Positions 48,364 to 56,208 of a DNA stretch of 64,000 nt are shown here, one piece after another. The notes below the pieces were generated by a model. The model had not been told where the DNA came from, did not search any database, and saw nothing but the letters and a program-made list of their open reading frames with translations. The position numbers and the translations under genes are program-made. Position 1 is the first letter of the stretch. Each line of letters starts with the position of its first letter. Source of the DNA: a virus; IMG/VR virus record IMGVR_UViG_3300022745_000018, positions 1 to 64,000 of that record. One strand, 5' to 3'.

Positions 48364-49596
48364 TCAAGCGATCTCGAAAATGTCATGTGCTTCGATTTTA
48401 GGCGAAGCTTTAACGAACTTCTGCGATTCGTTGTTCTGCCAGAAATCGCCGTGGCTAGAATCAACTAATTCACCATCAATGAACTTGATTGCTGCGTCGA
48501 TCATGTCTGCTGCGGTACAAACAGGTACGTTCTGACAGATCATATTGAAGTTCTTTACACCACCCAAGAGTTCGAAGTTCTTGGGCATAGCCATGATGTG
48601 CATAGCTTCTCGGATAGATAGACCGCGATCTTCGAATGGGTGAATTGTATCGCAGACATTTCTACCGACGAGAGCATTCATATGACCATCGAAAACGTGA
48701 ATGCTACCGTCCCAGATTCCTTTGTTCATGCCAAATTTCTTGATAGCGTGTGTCATGAATTTGACACCTTTCTCGTCGCTAACTTCTTCAAACCACTTTA
48801 GTGCAGTTGGCATCAATTCATGCATATGAATGTATTGAAATGCAGTACGCACATTTGCCTCAATGATCGCTTGGCGCCAGTCTGCAATACCCAAAGATTC
48901 GTTAATGAATCTTTTGCATGGTTCATTGATGATTGTTTGATTAACAATCAGATCCTGTTGAAGATCTGTAGGGGAGATCTCTTTCAAGTAATCTGTGAAA
49001 TGTAAATGGTCACGATTGTACCAAGGCAAGATTGGTGCGGTCGGATTCTTCCATGCAAAATAGAATGTACGATGCCGTGCCTGTGGGACACCATGATGAT
49101 TTGTTGATGTCTTGTAGAACGAAGAAGAGTACCCATACTCTTTAGCCGCTGCAATCAATCTAGCAGCGACACCTGCGCCTTTGTTCGTTGCAAGAGCTGG
49201 GGCATTCTCCATGATGAACACTTGACATTTGATTTTACCCAGGGCCTCTCTCAATGAATAGTCCATCCATCTAGTAGATGCAGCCATGGCACCGACAGAA
49301 GCAGATTCTTTCCCAGCTGTATTCAAACCACACAGCGCCGAACATGGCGGTGTTGCTACAACAATATCGGCATATTCGATTGGAGGACCTGAAACGACTT
49401 CACCAGATTCGTCCAGTTTCGTGTACTCAATACCATATGAATTTGTTACATTGGCCCAATTGAGATACTGTTCGTCATTCTTAAAACCATAACCAATGAT
49501 CTGCTTCGGAGGAGTCCCAATTCTACGCTCCGCACCCAAAGGGAATCCGCCGATCAAAGGGATAAGGGCCGTCCATGTTTTTGTTTTACTCATCAT
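48364..49596 (-). CDS. DNA cytosine-C5 methyltransferase-like protein
   Basis: 410 residues from ATG 49596. Motif IV is VVATPPCSALCGLN with the catalytic cysteine C85; motif VI reads MENAPAL (E130); motif VIII is PQARHRTFYF; motif X resembles QNVPVCTAADMI. Motif I is altered: IPLIGGFPLGAE in place of the usual DxFxGxGG. A central 150-residue insertion carries no recognised target domain. It would transfer methyl groups to C5 of cytosine, which is odd in a phage that also encodes dCMP hydroxymethylase. It may act on host DNA or on another substrate. Confidence 0.8.
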   Translation of the reverse strand: MMSKTKTWTALIPLIGGFPLGAERRIGTPPKQIIGYGFKNDEQYLNWANVTNSYGIEYTKLDESGEVVSGPPIEYADIVVATPPCSALCGLNTAGKESASVGAMAASTRWMDYSLREALGKIKCQVFIMENAPALATNKGAGVAARLIAAAKEYGYSSSFYKTSTNHHGVPQARHRTFYFAWKNPTAPILPWYNRDHLHFTDYLKEISPTDLQQDLIVNQTIINEPCKRFINESLGIADWRQAIIEANVRTAFQYIHMHELMPTALKWFEEVSDEKGVKFMTHAIKKFGMNKGIWDGSIHVFDGHMNALVGRNVCDTIHPFEDRGLSIREAMHIMAMPKNFELLGGVKNFNMICQNVPVCTAADMIDAAIKFIDGELVDSSHGDFWQNNESQKFVKASPKIEAHDIFEIA

Positions 49597-49614
49597 TAAC
49601 CTATTCAAAGGAAT

Positions 49615-49622
49615 TATTTATG
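49615..49622 (-). promoter_or_regulatory. Late-type promoter box CATAAATA
   Basis: Minus-strand GCCCATAAATAATTCC in the gap between the glycosyltransferase and methyltransferase-like genes. It lies about 20 nt upstream of ATG 49596. Confidence 0.45.
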
Positions 49623-49627
49623 GGCTA

Positions 49628-50863
49628 TTACTGAAAGAATTCGTCAATGGAATTAGACGATTCCTCGATAGAGTATTCTGATAGATCCGGTCTGATGTAA
49701 TTTTCGTCAAGAGCCTTCATGACAGTGTCATTGAGCGTTTCACCGGAATAGTCAGACGGTTTGCAGAAGATTTTCTGTAGGTGATCAATCATCCTAGAAT
49801 ATGAACCAGTTTCTTCAAGTTTTGTGATACCCTTGAAAAGATCTTCAGGCGTCTTTGGTAACAGGATGTCTGGGACAAGAGATCTGATCTCAGGGATATT
49901 TGTTGCATAGTTGGGATGGAAGAATGGAACAACACCTGCATGTATCATCTCAATGTACTTTGATGTAGCCCAGCCATTTGCGATTGAGATAATGAACGTG
50001 TACTTTACATTCAGCATCTTCTTCTGCACTTGTTCTAACTTCAATGCACCTTTGAATCTGGTATCAGCTTCGGCTTTAGGATGTTCCCATCTGCCATAGA
50101 TTTCAACATCATCGACCTTCTTCAGAATCCAATCATTCAGCATATCATATCTGCTAGGATCGCCTTCATTTAGAACGATAGCCATTTGCACACTTCTATC
50201 ACGAGATTTCTCTGGACCACCGCGACCATACAGGAAAACACGTTCAACACCAGAATAGGTCATGTTGATAGTATGACTATCACGAGTCTGATCTTCGTAT
50301 GATCGGATTGTCCGCTTCACATATGATCCATTGAACTGAGAGAGTGAACGAATTGGGTTAGGGATGATATCTCTTGACTGAGCCAATGTATAGCGAGGGT
50401 CATTGATGATTTCAATCGCTGGACATTTACTGTCGTTCCACCATTCAGAAATTGGTGTAGTATAACCCAATGTCATATCGATGATAGTCGTCATCTGACT
50501 CGGATCTTTGATCTGTTGGATTCTGTTGGGGATAGAGACGTTACCGACTTGGCCAACCATCCAGACACAATGGTCAATCTCTACGCTCAATTCAACCAAA
50601 CGATTCTTCACATAGTCGCGTTCAGATTTGATCTTTGACTTGGAATGGAGGTCAATGACATTATTGTAGGGAAATCTTGATAGACGTTCGTGTTCCGTCA
50701 TTTTGGAGAAATCAGAACGGCCAATCAGATAGAACTTCTTATCTGGGTTATGATTCGCCAAAAGTTGAATCATCGCTGGCCCTTCATTGTCACCACCGAT
50801 CGGACTGAACGGCGTAACAAACTTCAATGACTTACCAATCTTAGCAAAACCAATGTGCTTCAT
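49628..50863 (-). CDS. GT-B type glycosyltransferase
   Basis: 411 residues from ATG 50863, with AAAGG upstream. The N-terminus FAKIGKSLKFVTPFSPIGGD is a GT-B-like nucleotide-fold start. The C-terminal domain has YTFIISIANGWATSKYIEMI and HAGVVPFFHPNY, the E-x7-GxxP-type donor-binding region of GT-B enzymes. Position in a cluster with a second glycosyltransferase and dCMP hydroxymethylase suggests that it decorates hydroxymethylcytosine in phage DNA, as T4 glucosyltransferases do. Donor and linkage are unknown. Confidence 0.65.
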   Translation of the reverse strand: MKHIGFAKIGKSLKFVTPFSPIGGDNEGPAMIQLLANHNPDKKFYLIGRSDFSKMTEHERLSRFPYNNVIDLHSKSKIKSERDYVKNRLVELSVEIDHCVWMVGQVGNVSIPNRIQQIKDPSQMTTIIDMTLGYTTPISEWWNDSKCPAIEIINDPRYTLAQSRDIIPNPIRSLSQFNGSYVKRTIRSYEDQTRDSHTINMTYSGVERVFLYGRGGPEKSRDRSVQMAIVLNEGDPSRYDMLNDWILKKVDDVEIYGRWEHPKAEADTRFKGALKLEQVQKKMLNVKYTFIISIANGWATSKYIEMIHAGVVPFFHPNYATNIPEIRSLVPDILLPKTPEDLFKGITKLEETGSYSRMIDHLQKIFCKPSDYSGETLNDTVMKALDENYIRPDLSEYSIEESSNSIDEFFQ

Positions 50864-50865
50864 TA

Positions 50866-51936
50866 TCAAAAACCTTTTCTATATTCACAAACCTTGGACC
50901 TTAGATCATCAACGATTTCCAATCGTCTTGATTCTGTCGTACCAAAGTCAAAATTCTTCAGATACAGTGAAGAAAGATTTATCCCGAAAGATTTCTCTAC
51001 ATTTTCGCAGATCACATCGTCATGCAATAGAGGCAAACAACCCGCATGGAGTGATTCGATTAGCCGGTAAATAGAGAATTGTGTTGCATCGTACGCTGGC
51101 ACAACCAGGGTGTATCTAGACCTCCCTATTAACTGTAGATACTGTTCTCTACCAATGAATGACGACGGTTCATCTGAAAACTTATCATGGAGAAACAGTT
51201 TCGCGTTCTTGAAATGTCTGGCGGCCTCTTTAGCCTTCTCAATCTGTTTAGAACGGACTTGAGTCAGAGCAGTCATCCCGAATGTAAAGTCAATGTCTTT
51301 CTTTGGAGCACCGAAGATGTTCTGATCTTGATACATCTCCAAGAAGTATTGCATCGAATCTAAACGCTCAAATGATCTACTCTCATCCGTATAACCATGA
51401 AACAGTTTGTAGTTGTCAATTGGGCGGTACTTCAGATTGATAGCGTTCAACGAAACTTCCTGAGGGTCGTAGATGACTTCGTACAATGGAATACCAAGTT
51501 CACGATTGGCTTTCAACATCGCTAAGACATGAAATATCGTGGAACCAACACTCAAGAAATTGATTTGGCCACGATCTTCAGGAAATTTCATTAGCCTCTT
51601 TGAACCATACTGCAAATATGATTTCTCGGATAGAATGCCACCGAAGATCACCAGTTTCTTGTATTTAGCCAATGGAGTCAAGTCAATTGAATTATATGCC
51701 TCAACCCAATCAGACATCTTGAACACTTTTGTGTGATAGAACTCATGATAGGGCATCACTACTTCATTGATCTGCAAACCAGAAACATCCATGATGTACT
51801 TTGAAACCTTTGTGGTTTTCTGATTAAGCATGATATCGCAAACGCCCAGTGTCTCTGACACCAAGAACTGCTGGATCAGACTCGTGACGAACTTACTAGT
51901 CAAGCCACGAGTTGAATACAAAAGGACATTACCCAT
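50866..51936 (-). CDS. Second GT-B type glycosyltransferase
   Basis: 356 residues. The N-terminal half (NVLLYSTRGLTSKFVTSLIQ, KLVIFGGILSEKSYLQYG) is an alpha/beta domain. The C-terminal half has FTFGMTALTQVRSKQIEKA, then YTLVVPAYDATQFSIYRLIE with SLHAGCLPLLHDD, the donor-binding E and G residues of GT-B enzymes. It overlaps the next glycosyltransferase start by a few bases. Paired transferases would allow two different or sequential sugars on modified cytosine. Specificity is not visible. Confidence 0.65.
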   Translation of the reverse strand: MGNVLLYSTRGLTSKFVTSLIQQFLVSETLGVCDIMLNQKTTKVSKYIMDVSGLQINEVVMPYHEFYHTKVFKMSDWVEAYNSIDLTPLAKYKKLVIFGGILSEKSYLQYGSKRLMKFPEDRGQINFLSVGSTIFHVLAMLKANRELGIPLYEVIYDPQEVSLNAINLKYRPIDNYKLFHGYTDESRSFERLDSMQYFLEMYQDQNIFGAPKKDIDFTFGMTALTQVRSKQIEKAKEAARHFKNAKLFLHDKFSDEPSSFIGREQYLQLIGRSRYTLVVPAYDATQFSIYRLIESLHAGCLPLLHDDVICENVEKSFGINLSSLYLKNFDFGTTESRRLEIVDDLRSKVCEYRKGF

Positions 51937-52021
51937 TGTATGAGTAACCTCTCATGTAGCGATGATATTCGCCGCCATAGACTACTGAATTGAATTCAAT
52001 GCTGAATGTATAAGAGATCAT
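51929..52021 (-). CDS. Microprotein in the DNA-modification cluster
   Basis: A 30-residue frame (MISYTFSIEFNSVVYGG then EYHRYMRGYSYNG) starts at ATG 52021, overlapping the stop of the nucleotidyltransferase gene as ATGA, and ends 8 nt inside the glycosyltransferase start. Coupling on both sides fits translation. Tyrosine-rich, with no known domain. It may be real or serve only to couple translation. Confidence 0.4.
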   Translation of the reverse strand: MISYTFSIEFNSVVYGGEYHRYMRGYSYNG

Positions 52022-52500
52022 GCTGTACCTTTCGTTTGTACTCGATTTGATTCTGCTGCGGCGACTCGTGATCTCAAATCTGTTGTTGAGAATGAGTGTC
52101 GCCGTTTATTGTAATGGATAGGGCATAGACCAATTCCTGTATGATCTGTGCCTTTGTATTCTTCACCAACGATTCTGATATCGGGTTGGAGTGTCAGAAT
52201 GATATCAACGATTTCTTGTTCCGTGGTGAATGGGATGACTTCGTCGACATACTTACAAGCGGCAATTTGAACATATCGTTCAAACGCAGACTGCACTGGT
52301 CTGTTCTTTGTCTCTTGTCTATCCAATGTGGGATCTATCAGAAGACCGACTACCAAGTAATCGCACAGCGTCTTTGCTTCTTGTAACATCACGACATGAC
52401 CTGCGTGAAACAGATCAAAGGTCGAGCATGTAAAACCTACACGAATGTCGTTGATATCTTTCCCAAGTTTCTTCGCTAGTTCAACCTTGTTGAAAAACAT
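52018..52500 (-). CDS. Cytidylyltransferase-like nucleotidyltransferase
   Basis: 160 residues from ATG 52500. The nucleotidyltransferase signature GFTCSTFDLFHAGHVVML (HxGH at H32-H35), then CDYLVVGLLIDPT, IVGEEYKGTDHTG and STTDLRSR, matches the glycerol-3-phosphate / phosphoethanolamine cytidylyltransferase and RfaE C-domain group. It would activate a phosphorylated small molecule as a CDP- or ADP-derivative. It overlaps the HAD-kinase gene by 20 nt, which links the two steps. Substrate unknown. Confidence 0.8.
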   Translation of the reverse strand: MFFNKVELAKKLGKDINDIRVGFTCSTFDLFHAGHVVMLQEAKTLCDYLVVGLLIDPTLDRQETKNRPVQSAFERYVQIAACKYVDEVIPFTTEQEIVDIILTLQPDIRIVGEEYKGTDHTGIGLCPIHYNKRRHSFSTTDLRSRVAAAESNRVQTKGTA

Positions 52501-53512
52501 TCTCAATGCACTTTCTAATATGTTCTTTATTTGGGTGATATTTGTAGACACGAGTGATCTCGGCACAAACCAAAACTATCATCGTTGAATGATATAGGTT
52601 ATTGAATGCAACCAATGACCGAAGAGATGTATCTATCATTTTCTGTGGGTATTCATTGATGTACAGAGAAGCAATGAACTTCGCTATATCCAATTCAGTG
52701 GAACCATAGACACTAGTGATAGGATCAATGAGATGCAGCTTCCCATCACCGAACAGCATATTAGTGATACCGAAATCACCATGAGCAAATGTTCTGACTG
52801 GTGGCTTGATCAATTCAAGCTTACTTGCATTATCAATTGCCGCTTGAACACCAGAATTCTTAGCATGGTCTTTGATTCTATCGATGTACGATGAGAAGGT
52901 CAGTCCACCGTCCATGAATGGAATCGCGGACATCTTTGCTAAAGCATCCTGAATCAACCCAAGAGCAATGAATGTATTGTTTCTGAAGAAGTCCACATCA
53001 TGATCAATGTATCTCATTGTGATTGTATCACCAACGATTCTATCTACACAAGGCACATTGAGCGAATAGCAGGCAGTCTTATACCATTCCTTGGTTTGAT
53101 GTGCATTCTTGTCTTGCTTATGGACCATAGCACCATCGGTATAGATATCCGAGCCAGATAGACCACCATGCAACTGACGAATGTCTTGCATAATGAATTC
53201 TTCTGGACTCATTCCTTTATCATCGATGTAGTATGCCGCTAAAGGTTTCTCGAATGAGATTGAATGATACTTGACACCGTGCTTCTCAAGCCAAGTCTTC
53301 ATGCCGCGTTCATACTTCAATCGAGCCTGAGCACGAGTCTGGCATGAAATCGAACCTCTAGCAGTAAAAATGTCGATTTGCCAACCATTATCAAACAGCC
53401 CATTTGTTTTCGTGATCAGTGATCTGTTTGGTACAGCATCATCCCAATTTCTACCTTCAGCGAACGCTAAGGTATCATCAAAGTCTAAAATGATTCGTTT
53501 GTGATAGTTCAT
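52481..53512 (-). CDS. HAD phosphatase fused to an APH/choline-kinase-like kinase
   Basis: 343 residues in two domains. Residues 1-110: HAD-type motif I ILDFDDTLAF (D10, D12), FTARG and YIDDKGMSPEEF. Residues 140-343: kinase of the aminoglycoside phosphotransferase / choline-kinase fold with the catalytic loop FAHGDFGITNMLF (HGDxxxxN) and metal-binding HLIDPI. With the following cytidylyltransferase it resembles the kinase plus cytidylyltransferase pair of CDP-alcohol pathways, or sugar-phosphate activation modules of capsule clusters. Fusion of a HAD with such a kinase in a DNA-modification cluster is unusual. Confidence 0.75.
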   Translation of the reverse strand: MNYHKRIILDFDDTLAFAEGRNWDDAVPNRSLITKTNGLFDNGWQIDIFTARGSISCQTRAQARLKYERGMKTWLEKHGVKYHSISFEKPLAAYYIDDKGMSPEEFIMQDIRQLHGGLSGSDIYTDGAMVHKQDKNAHQTKEWYKTACYSLNVPCVDRIVGDTITMRYIDHDVDFFRNNTFIALGLIQDALAKMSAIPFMDGGLTFSSYIDRIKDHAKNSGVQAAIDNASKLELIKPPVRTFAHGDFGITNMLFGDGKLHLIDPITSVYGSTELDIAKFIASLYINEYPQKMIDTSLRSLVAFNNLYHSTMIVLVCAEITRVYKYHPNKEHIRKCIENVFQQG

Positions 53513-54193
53513 TTACTTCGCCAAGTTAAAGTCACAGACTAAACCAAAATGACGCTCATATACATGTAAGCTCGCTGCATTCCAGATGATCTCACCGGGT
53601 TCGATACTCAAACTTTCGGCTAGCATCCTATGAATTTTGTTTTGCCATGCAAAATCACCTTTGTATCCGAAGACGGCGTCGTTCGATCGCATGTAGACCA
53701 AACTAACCAATTTCCCATCACGAATCATGTGTTGTGTTGAATACGTACACATGAAATCTGACATACCATCTTTGTCGAAGTCGAATTGCATCGACGGGCG
53801 ATTGTAAATCATACAAGCACGGCGAGAAGTCGGATCTCTCCGAAGAGTTTCTAAGCAACTCAAATACTGAAAACTGTTCTGGGCTGACCAAATACACCAC
53901 CCATAGTTTGAATTGATTCCACCATCCTCGGATGCAACCGATTTCCAGATCTGGGGAATGGGTGGTGGGATGTCATTAACATTTAGAGATAGAGATTTGT
54001 ACCATTCAAACTCACGACGGTTCCAATCCTCGTTCACTGCACCGAAAATAGTTGGCTCGTCTGCAACAAACGAAGCGCCAACAATCTCAATCGTTTTGAC
54101 ACCAGTCTTGTCTTCAACGAATTCCTTTTTCTCTAAGAGTTCGATTAACTGATTCCTGATTTCGAATGTGTGAGGTAAAGTTTTACTGATCAT
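53513..54193 (-). CDS. 42: dCMP hydroxymethylase, T4 gp42 type
   Basis: 226 residues (T4 gp42 has 246). It is closest to T4 gp42 rather than to thymidylate synthase: VDKTGVKTIEIVGASFVADE-like opening, NSNYGWCIWS, NRPSMQFDFDKDGMSDFMC with the catalytic cysteine C149, and MRSNDAVFGYKGDFAWQ. It converts dCMP to hydroxymethyl-dCMP, so phage DNA should contain 5-hydroxymethylcytosine. The C-terminus is shorter than in T4. It is coupled by ATGA to the kinase gene. Confidence 0.95.
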   Translation of the reverse strand: MISKTLPHTFEIRNQLIELLEKKEFVEDKTGVKTIEIVGASFVADEPTIFGAVNEDWNRREFEWYKSLSLNVNDIPPPIPQIWKSVASEDGGINSNYGWCIWSAQNSFQYLSCLETLRRDPTSRRACMIYNRPSMQFDFDKDGMSDFMCTYSTQHMIRDGKLVSLVYMRSNDAVFGYKGDFAWQNKIHRMLAESLSIEPGEIIWNAASLHVYERHFGLVCDFNLAK

Positions 54194-54756
54194 AGTCCAA
54201 TGAATCCTTTGACTTGTGGTAGCAGATTCGCGAAACCAATCTGCGATACATTGTATTTAGCCTTTTTCTCAATTGTACTGAGATCGAACTGCTTTGTAAA
54301 ATTTTCAAGAGTCTCTGTCATCTGCTTCGGATCTGTTTCCAAACTCATACCATCATCACGAGCCATGATTGACTCAACCGAATCTGTTACGAGAATTAGA
54401 TAGACATCAGCGAGTCTGAAAATGTCTTTGTTGTAACCGCTGAAGATCTTTTCTTCAATCGAGGCTGATGTAACCGTGTTCGAATAGTTTCTATATCGCT
54501 GACCGTAAACAGGAACACCGATGTGGAATCTATCTGAAATGAAATTGAATGCAGCATCTTCATGAGCTAACGTTGTGTACGCGGTCACGATCGCTCCATA
54601 ATGGGAAATCTCCCATGCTAACGGATCATCGCATTTGGGTGGAGAACTGGAATGATTACAGAAAACATATGGCCCCAACTCATGGGCTAGATTTGCCGTC
54701 AGTGTGGATTTACCGCAGCGGTCTGGGCCCTCGATGATAACAAACTTCGGTTTCAT
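54190..54756 (-). CDS. Deoxynucleoside monophosphate kinase (thymidylate-kinase-like)
   Basis: 188 residues. P-loop FVIIEGPDRCGKSTLTANL (Walker A, residues 10-17), then ISDRFHIGVPVYGQRY with the DRxH-type substrate motif of thymidylate kinases, and a lid region. It would phosphorylate dTMP and probably hydroxymethyl-dCMP made by the neighbouring gp42, taking the role of T4 gp1, which has a different sequence. Starts by ATGA overlap with the exonuclease gene. Confidence 0.8.
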   Translation of the reverse strand: MKPKFVIIEGPDRCGKSTLTANLAHELGPYVFCNHSSSPPKCDDPLAWEISHYGAIVTAYTTLAHEDAAFNFISDRFHIGVPVYGQRYRNYSNTVTSASIEEKIFSGYNKDIFRLADVYLILVTDSVESIMARDDGMSLETDPKQMTETLENFTKQFDLSTIEKKAKYNVSQIGFANLLPQVKGFIGL

Positions 54757-55337
54757 TTTTTAAGTACTTTCTGCATATACTGTGCTTGGTAAATTGCATC
54801 GTCTAAAGCATTGTGATGGACGCCATCACGAGGATGTTCAATCTTAAACAATTCCTTGAATGTCCTAAAGCAGCGGGAATGACTCCATTTCCATGGAGGG
54901 GAGTTTCCTTCAACGGCATCAAAAACATTCTCCAAGATCACGGTATCAGAATGACTACGCTTTGTTGAAGTAGAGTTTCCTTCAACAGTATCGAAAACGT
55001 TCTCTAGGATCACGATGTCGAAATCAACACCGCATGACCATGTTGGATATGATTTAGGGCCGTACCATTCTCTGAATTTAGTCAAGCCATCTTCGATCTG
55101 AACTCTATTGTTCTTGGTGGCCTCCCAAGCAGCTTGCTTCTGTTCTTTCCACCAATCAACCGTAGACTTTGAAATGTGGAGGCCATATTCCGTCGACTGT
55201 GAACGATAATCCAAATTGATGTAGAACTTATCTACAATCTCTGTATCGTTGAACTTGACGGCCCCAATCGAAATGATGGCTGCGGTCTTTTTGGAAGACA
55301 GTGTCTCCAAGTCAATCATTACATTTACATCACTCAC
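54753..55337 (-). CDS. DEDDh 3'-5' exonuclease (DexA-like) with internal duplication
   Basis: 194 residues from GTG 55337 (GTGA overlap). NVMIDLETLSSKK supplies the DxE motif, CGVDFDIVILENVF the second acid, and VHHNALDDAIYQAQYMQ the HxxxxD motif of DEDDh exonucleases, as in T4 DexA. A segment of 24 residues is repeated in tandem (VILENVFDTVEGNS and VILENVFDAVEGNS, both followed by a SHS), so the region after motif II is doubled. Whether it remains active is unclear. The family is clear. Confidence 0.82.
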   Translation of the reverse strand: MSDVNVMIDLETLSSKKTAAIISIGAVKFNDTEIVDKFYINLDYRSQSTEYGLHISKSTVDWWKEQKQAAWEATKNNRVQIEDGLTKFREWYGPKSYPTWSCGVDFDIVILENVFDTVEGNSTSTKRSHSDTVILENVFDAVEGNSPPWKWSHSRCFRTFKELFKIEHPRDGVHHNALDDAIYQAQYMQKVLKK

Positions 55338-55618
55338 GATTCATCCCTTGATTGTTCGCTACGAAGCGCACCGCGTTTTGCAGTGTGATTTTTACGGTCC
55401 TCTTTTACCATCTCTAAATACCGCAAGCAAGAATCTGCCGCTTCTTTAACATCTTTTTCTGTATCTTTTGCTCCACGGCCGCCAGCAACAAGCAATTTCT
55501 TAATTGCGTGAGCGATGCATGGATCTGTCACGTCATATAAACGTAAGATCCTATAGATATCCACATGGTCATAATGAGTGACATCCTTGAAATAATGACT
55601 ATGTTGTTTCTCAGTCAT
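55334..55618 (-). CDS. Conserved phage protein of unknown function
   Basis: 94 residues from ATG 55618, with AAAGGATTAG upstream. HYFKDVTHYDHVDIYRILRL followed by DPCIAHAIKKLLVAGGRGAK and DVKEAADSCLRYLEM is a widespread phage family that I recognise by pattern but whose function is unknown. It is the first gene of the leftward early operon from the divergent promoter region. Confidence 0.65.
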   Translation of the reverse strand: MTEKQHSHYFKDVTHYDHVDIYRILRLYDVTDPCIAHAIKKLLVAGGRGAKDTEKDVKEAADSCLRYLEMVKEDRKNHTAKRGALRSEQSRDES

Positions 55619-55641
55619 ACTAATCCTTTCACAATCAGATT

Positions 55642-55670
55642 ATCATATCAAACACCATCACTGATGTAAA
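55642..55670 (-). promoter_or_regulatory. Early-type promoter (TTTACA-17-TATGAT)
   Basis: Minus-strand AAATTTTACA (55665-55670), 17 nt, TATGAT (55642-55647), driving the leftward operon that begins with the gene at 55334-55618. Confidence 0.75.
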
Positions 55671-55785
55671 ATTTTCTTGATTATCCTCAGTTTTGATATG
55701 TAAAGTTTTGTAAACACTGTGTGCAAAACTCACAAAGCAAATCTGGATATGGCATCCAGAGAGATTTTTCGCTCGCTAAAAAAAT

Positions 55786-55814
55786 TTTACATTTCCTGAA
55801 GCACTCGTTATAAT
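55786..55814 (+). promoter_or_regulatory. Rightward early-type promoter (TTTACA-17-TATAAT)
   Basis: TTTACA (55786-55791), 17 nt, TATAAT (55809-55814): a full consensus pair in the same AAAATTTTACATTT context as the leftward copies. Confidence 0.8.
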
Positions 55815-55938
55815 ATTCATATAGAAGCCCTAAAAGTGATCTACTTTTTCGCTGCGCTCAAAGAGATCGTGTTCTAAATCTATGAGACTTGAATGATATC
55901 TAGAACTGTATAGATGAAATATTGCATGTGTAACATGC

Positions 55939-55954
55939 CGGTGGCTAGCCACCG
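55939..55954. repeat. 16-bp perfect palindrome
   Basis: CGGTGGCTAGCCACCG equals its own reverse complement. It would form a strong hairpin in the leader RNA from the rightward promoter. Confidence 0.8.
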
Positions 55955-56062
55955 TCTCATCCATTACGATAATCTGGATCTGTAATAGAGAATTCTACTA
56001 GATATCTCTAGATCGGAGAATCCAGAACGTAAGTTCAAGAATCCTCAATGAACCGCTTCGCG

Positions 56063-56084
56063 GTGCAGTGTTTAAACACTGCAC
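56063..56084. repeat. 22-bp perfect palindrome
   Basis: GTGCAGTG-TTTAAA-CACTGCAC equals its own reverse complement and is followed by a T-rich stretch (CTTCATTTC). A terminator, attenuator or protein-binding site are all possible. Confidence 0.8.
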
Positions 56085-56179
56085 TCTTCATTTCTATCTG
56101 TCGATTAGGAATCTATCGTTCCATCTATACAGACATCAATCCAGGGCTTTAGATGCATCCTGGACAATCTTTAGAAAAT

Positions 56180-56208
56180 TTTACAGAAACATATAGTCAG
56201 ATTACTAT
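56180..56208 (+). promoter_or_regulatory. Rightward early-type promoter directly before the helicase gene
   Basis: TTTACA (56180-56185), 17 nt, TACTAT (56203-56208). The predicted start site coincides with the ATG at 56215, which also lacks a ribosome-binding site. Confidence 0.65.

Noticed and set aside
51935-51960. ACTACATG-like promoter match (GCTACATGAGAGG... TACAAT) near the glycosyltransferase start
   Set aside because: The spacer is 14 nt rather than 15, the match lies across the start codon, and the sequence is better explained as coding for the microprotein at 51929-52021.
55676-55714. Two further TTTACA copies in the divergent region (55699-55704 and 55709-55714)
   Set aside because: Neither has a recognisable TAnnAT box at 16-18 nt; probably chance in AT-rich sequence or part of a protein-binding site.
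55900-56060. Possible tRNA in the divergent region (GTTCAAGAATCC resembling a T-loop)
   Set aside because: No matching acceptor and anticodon stems could be drawn around it.
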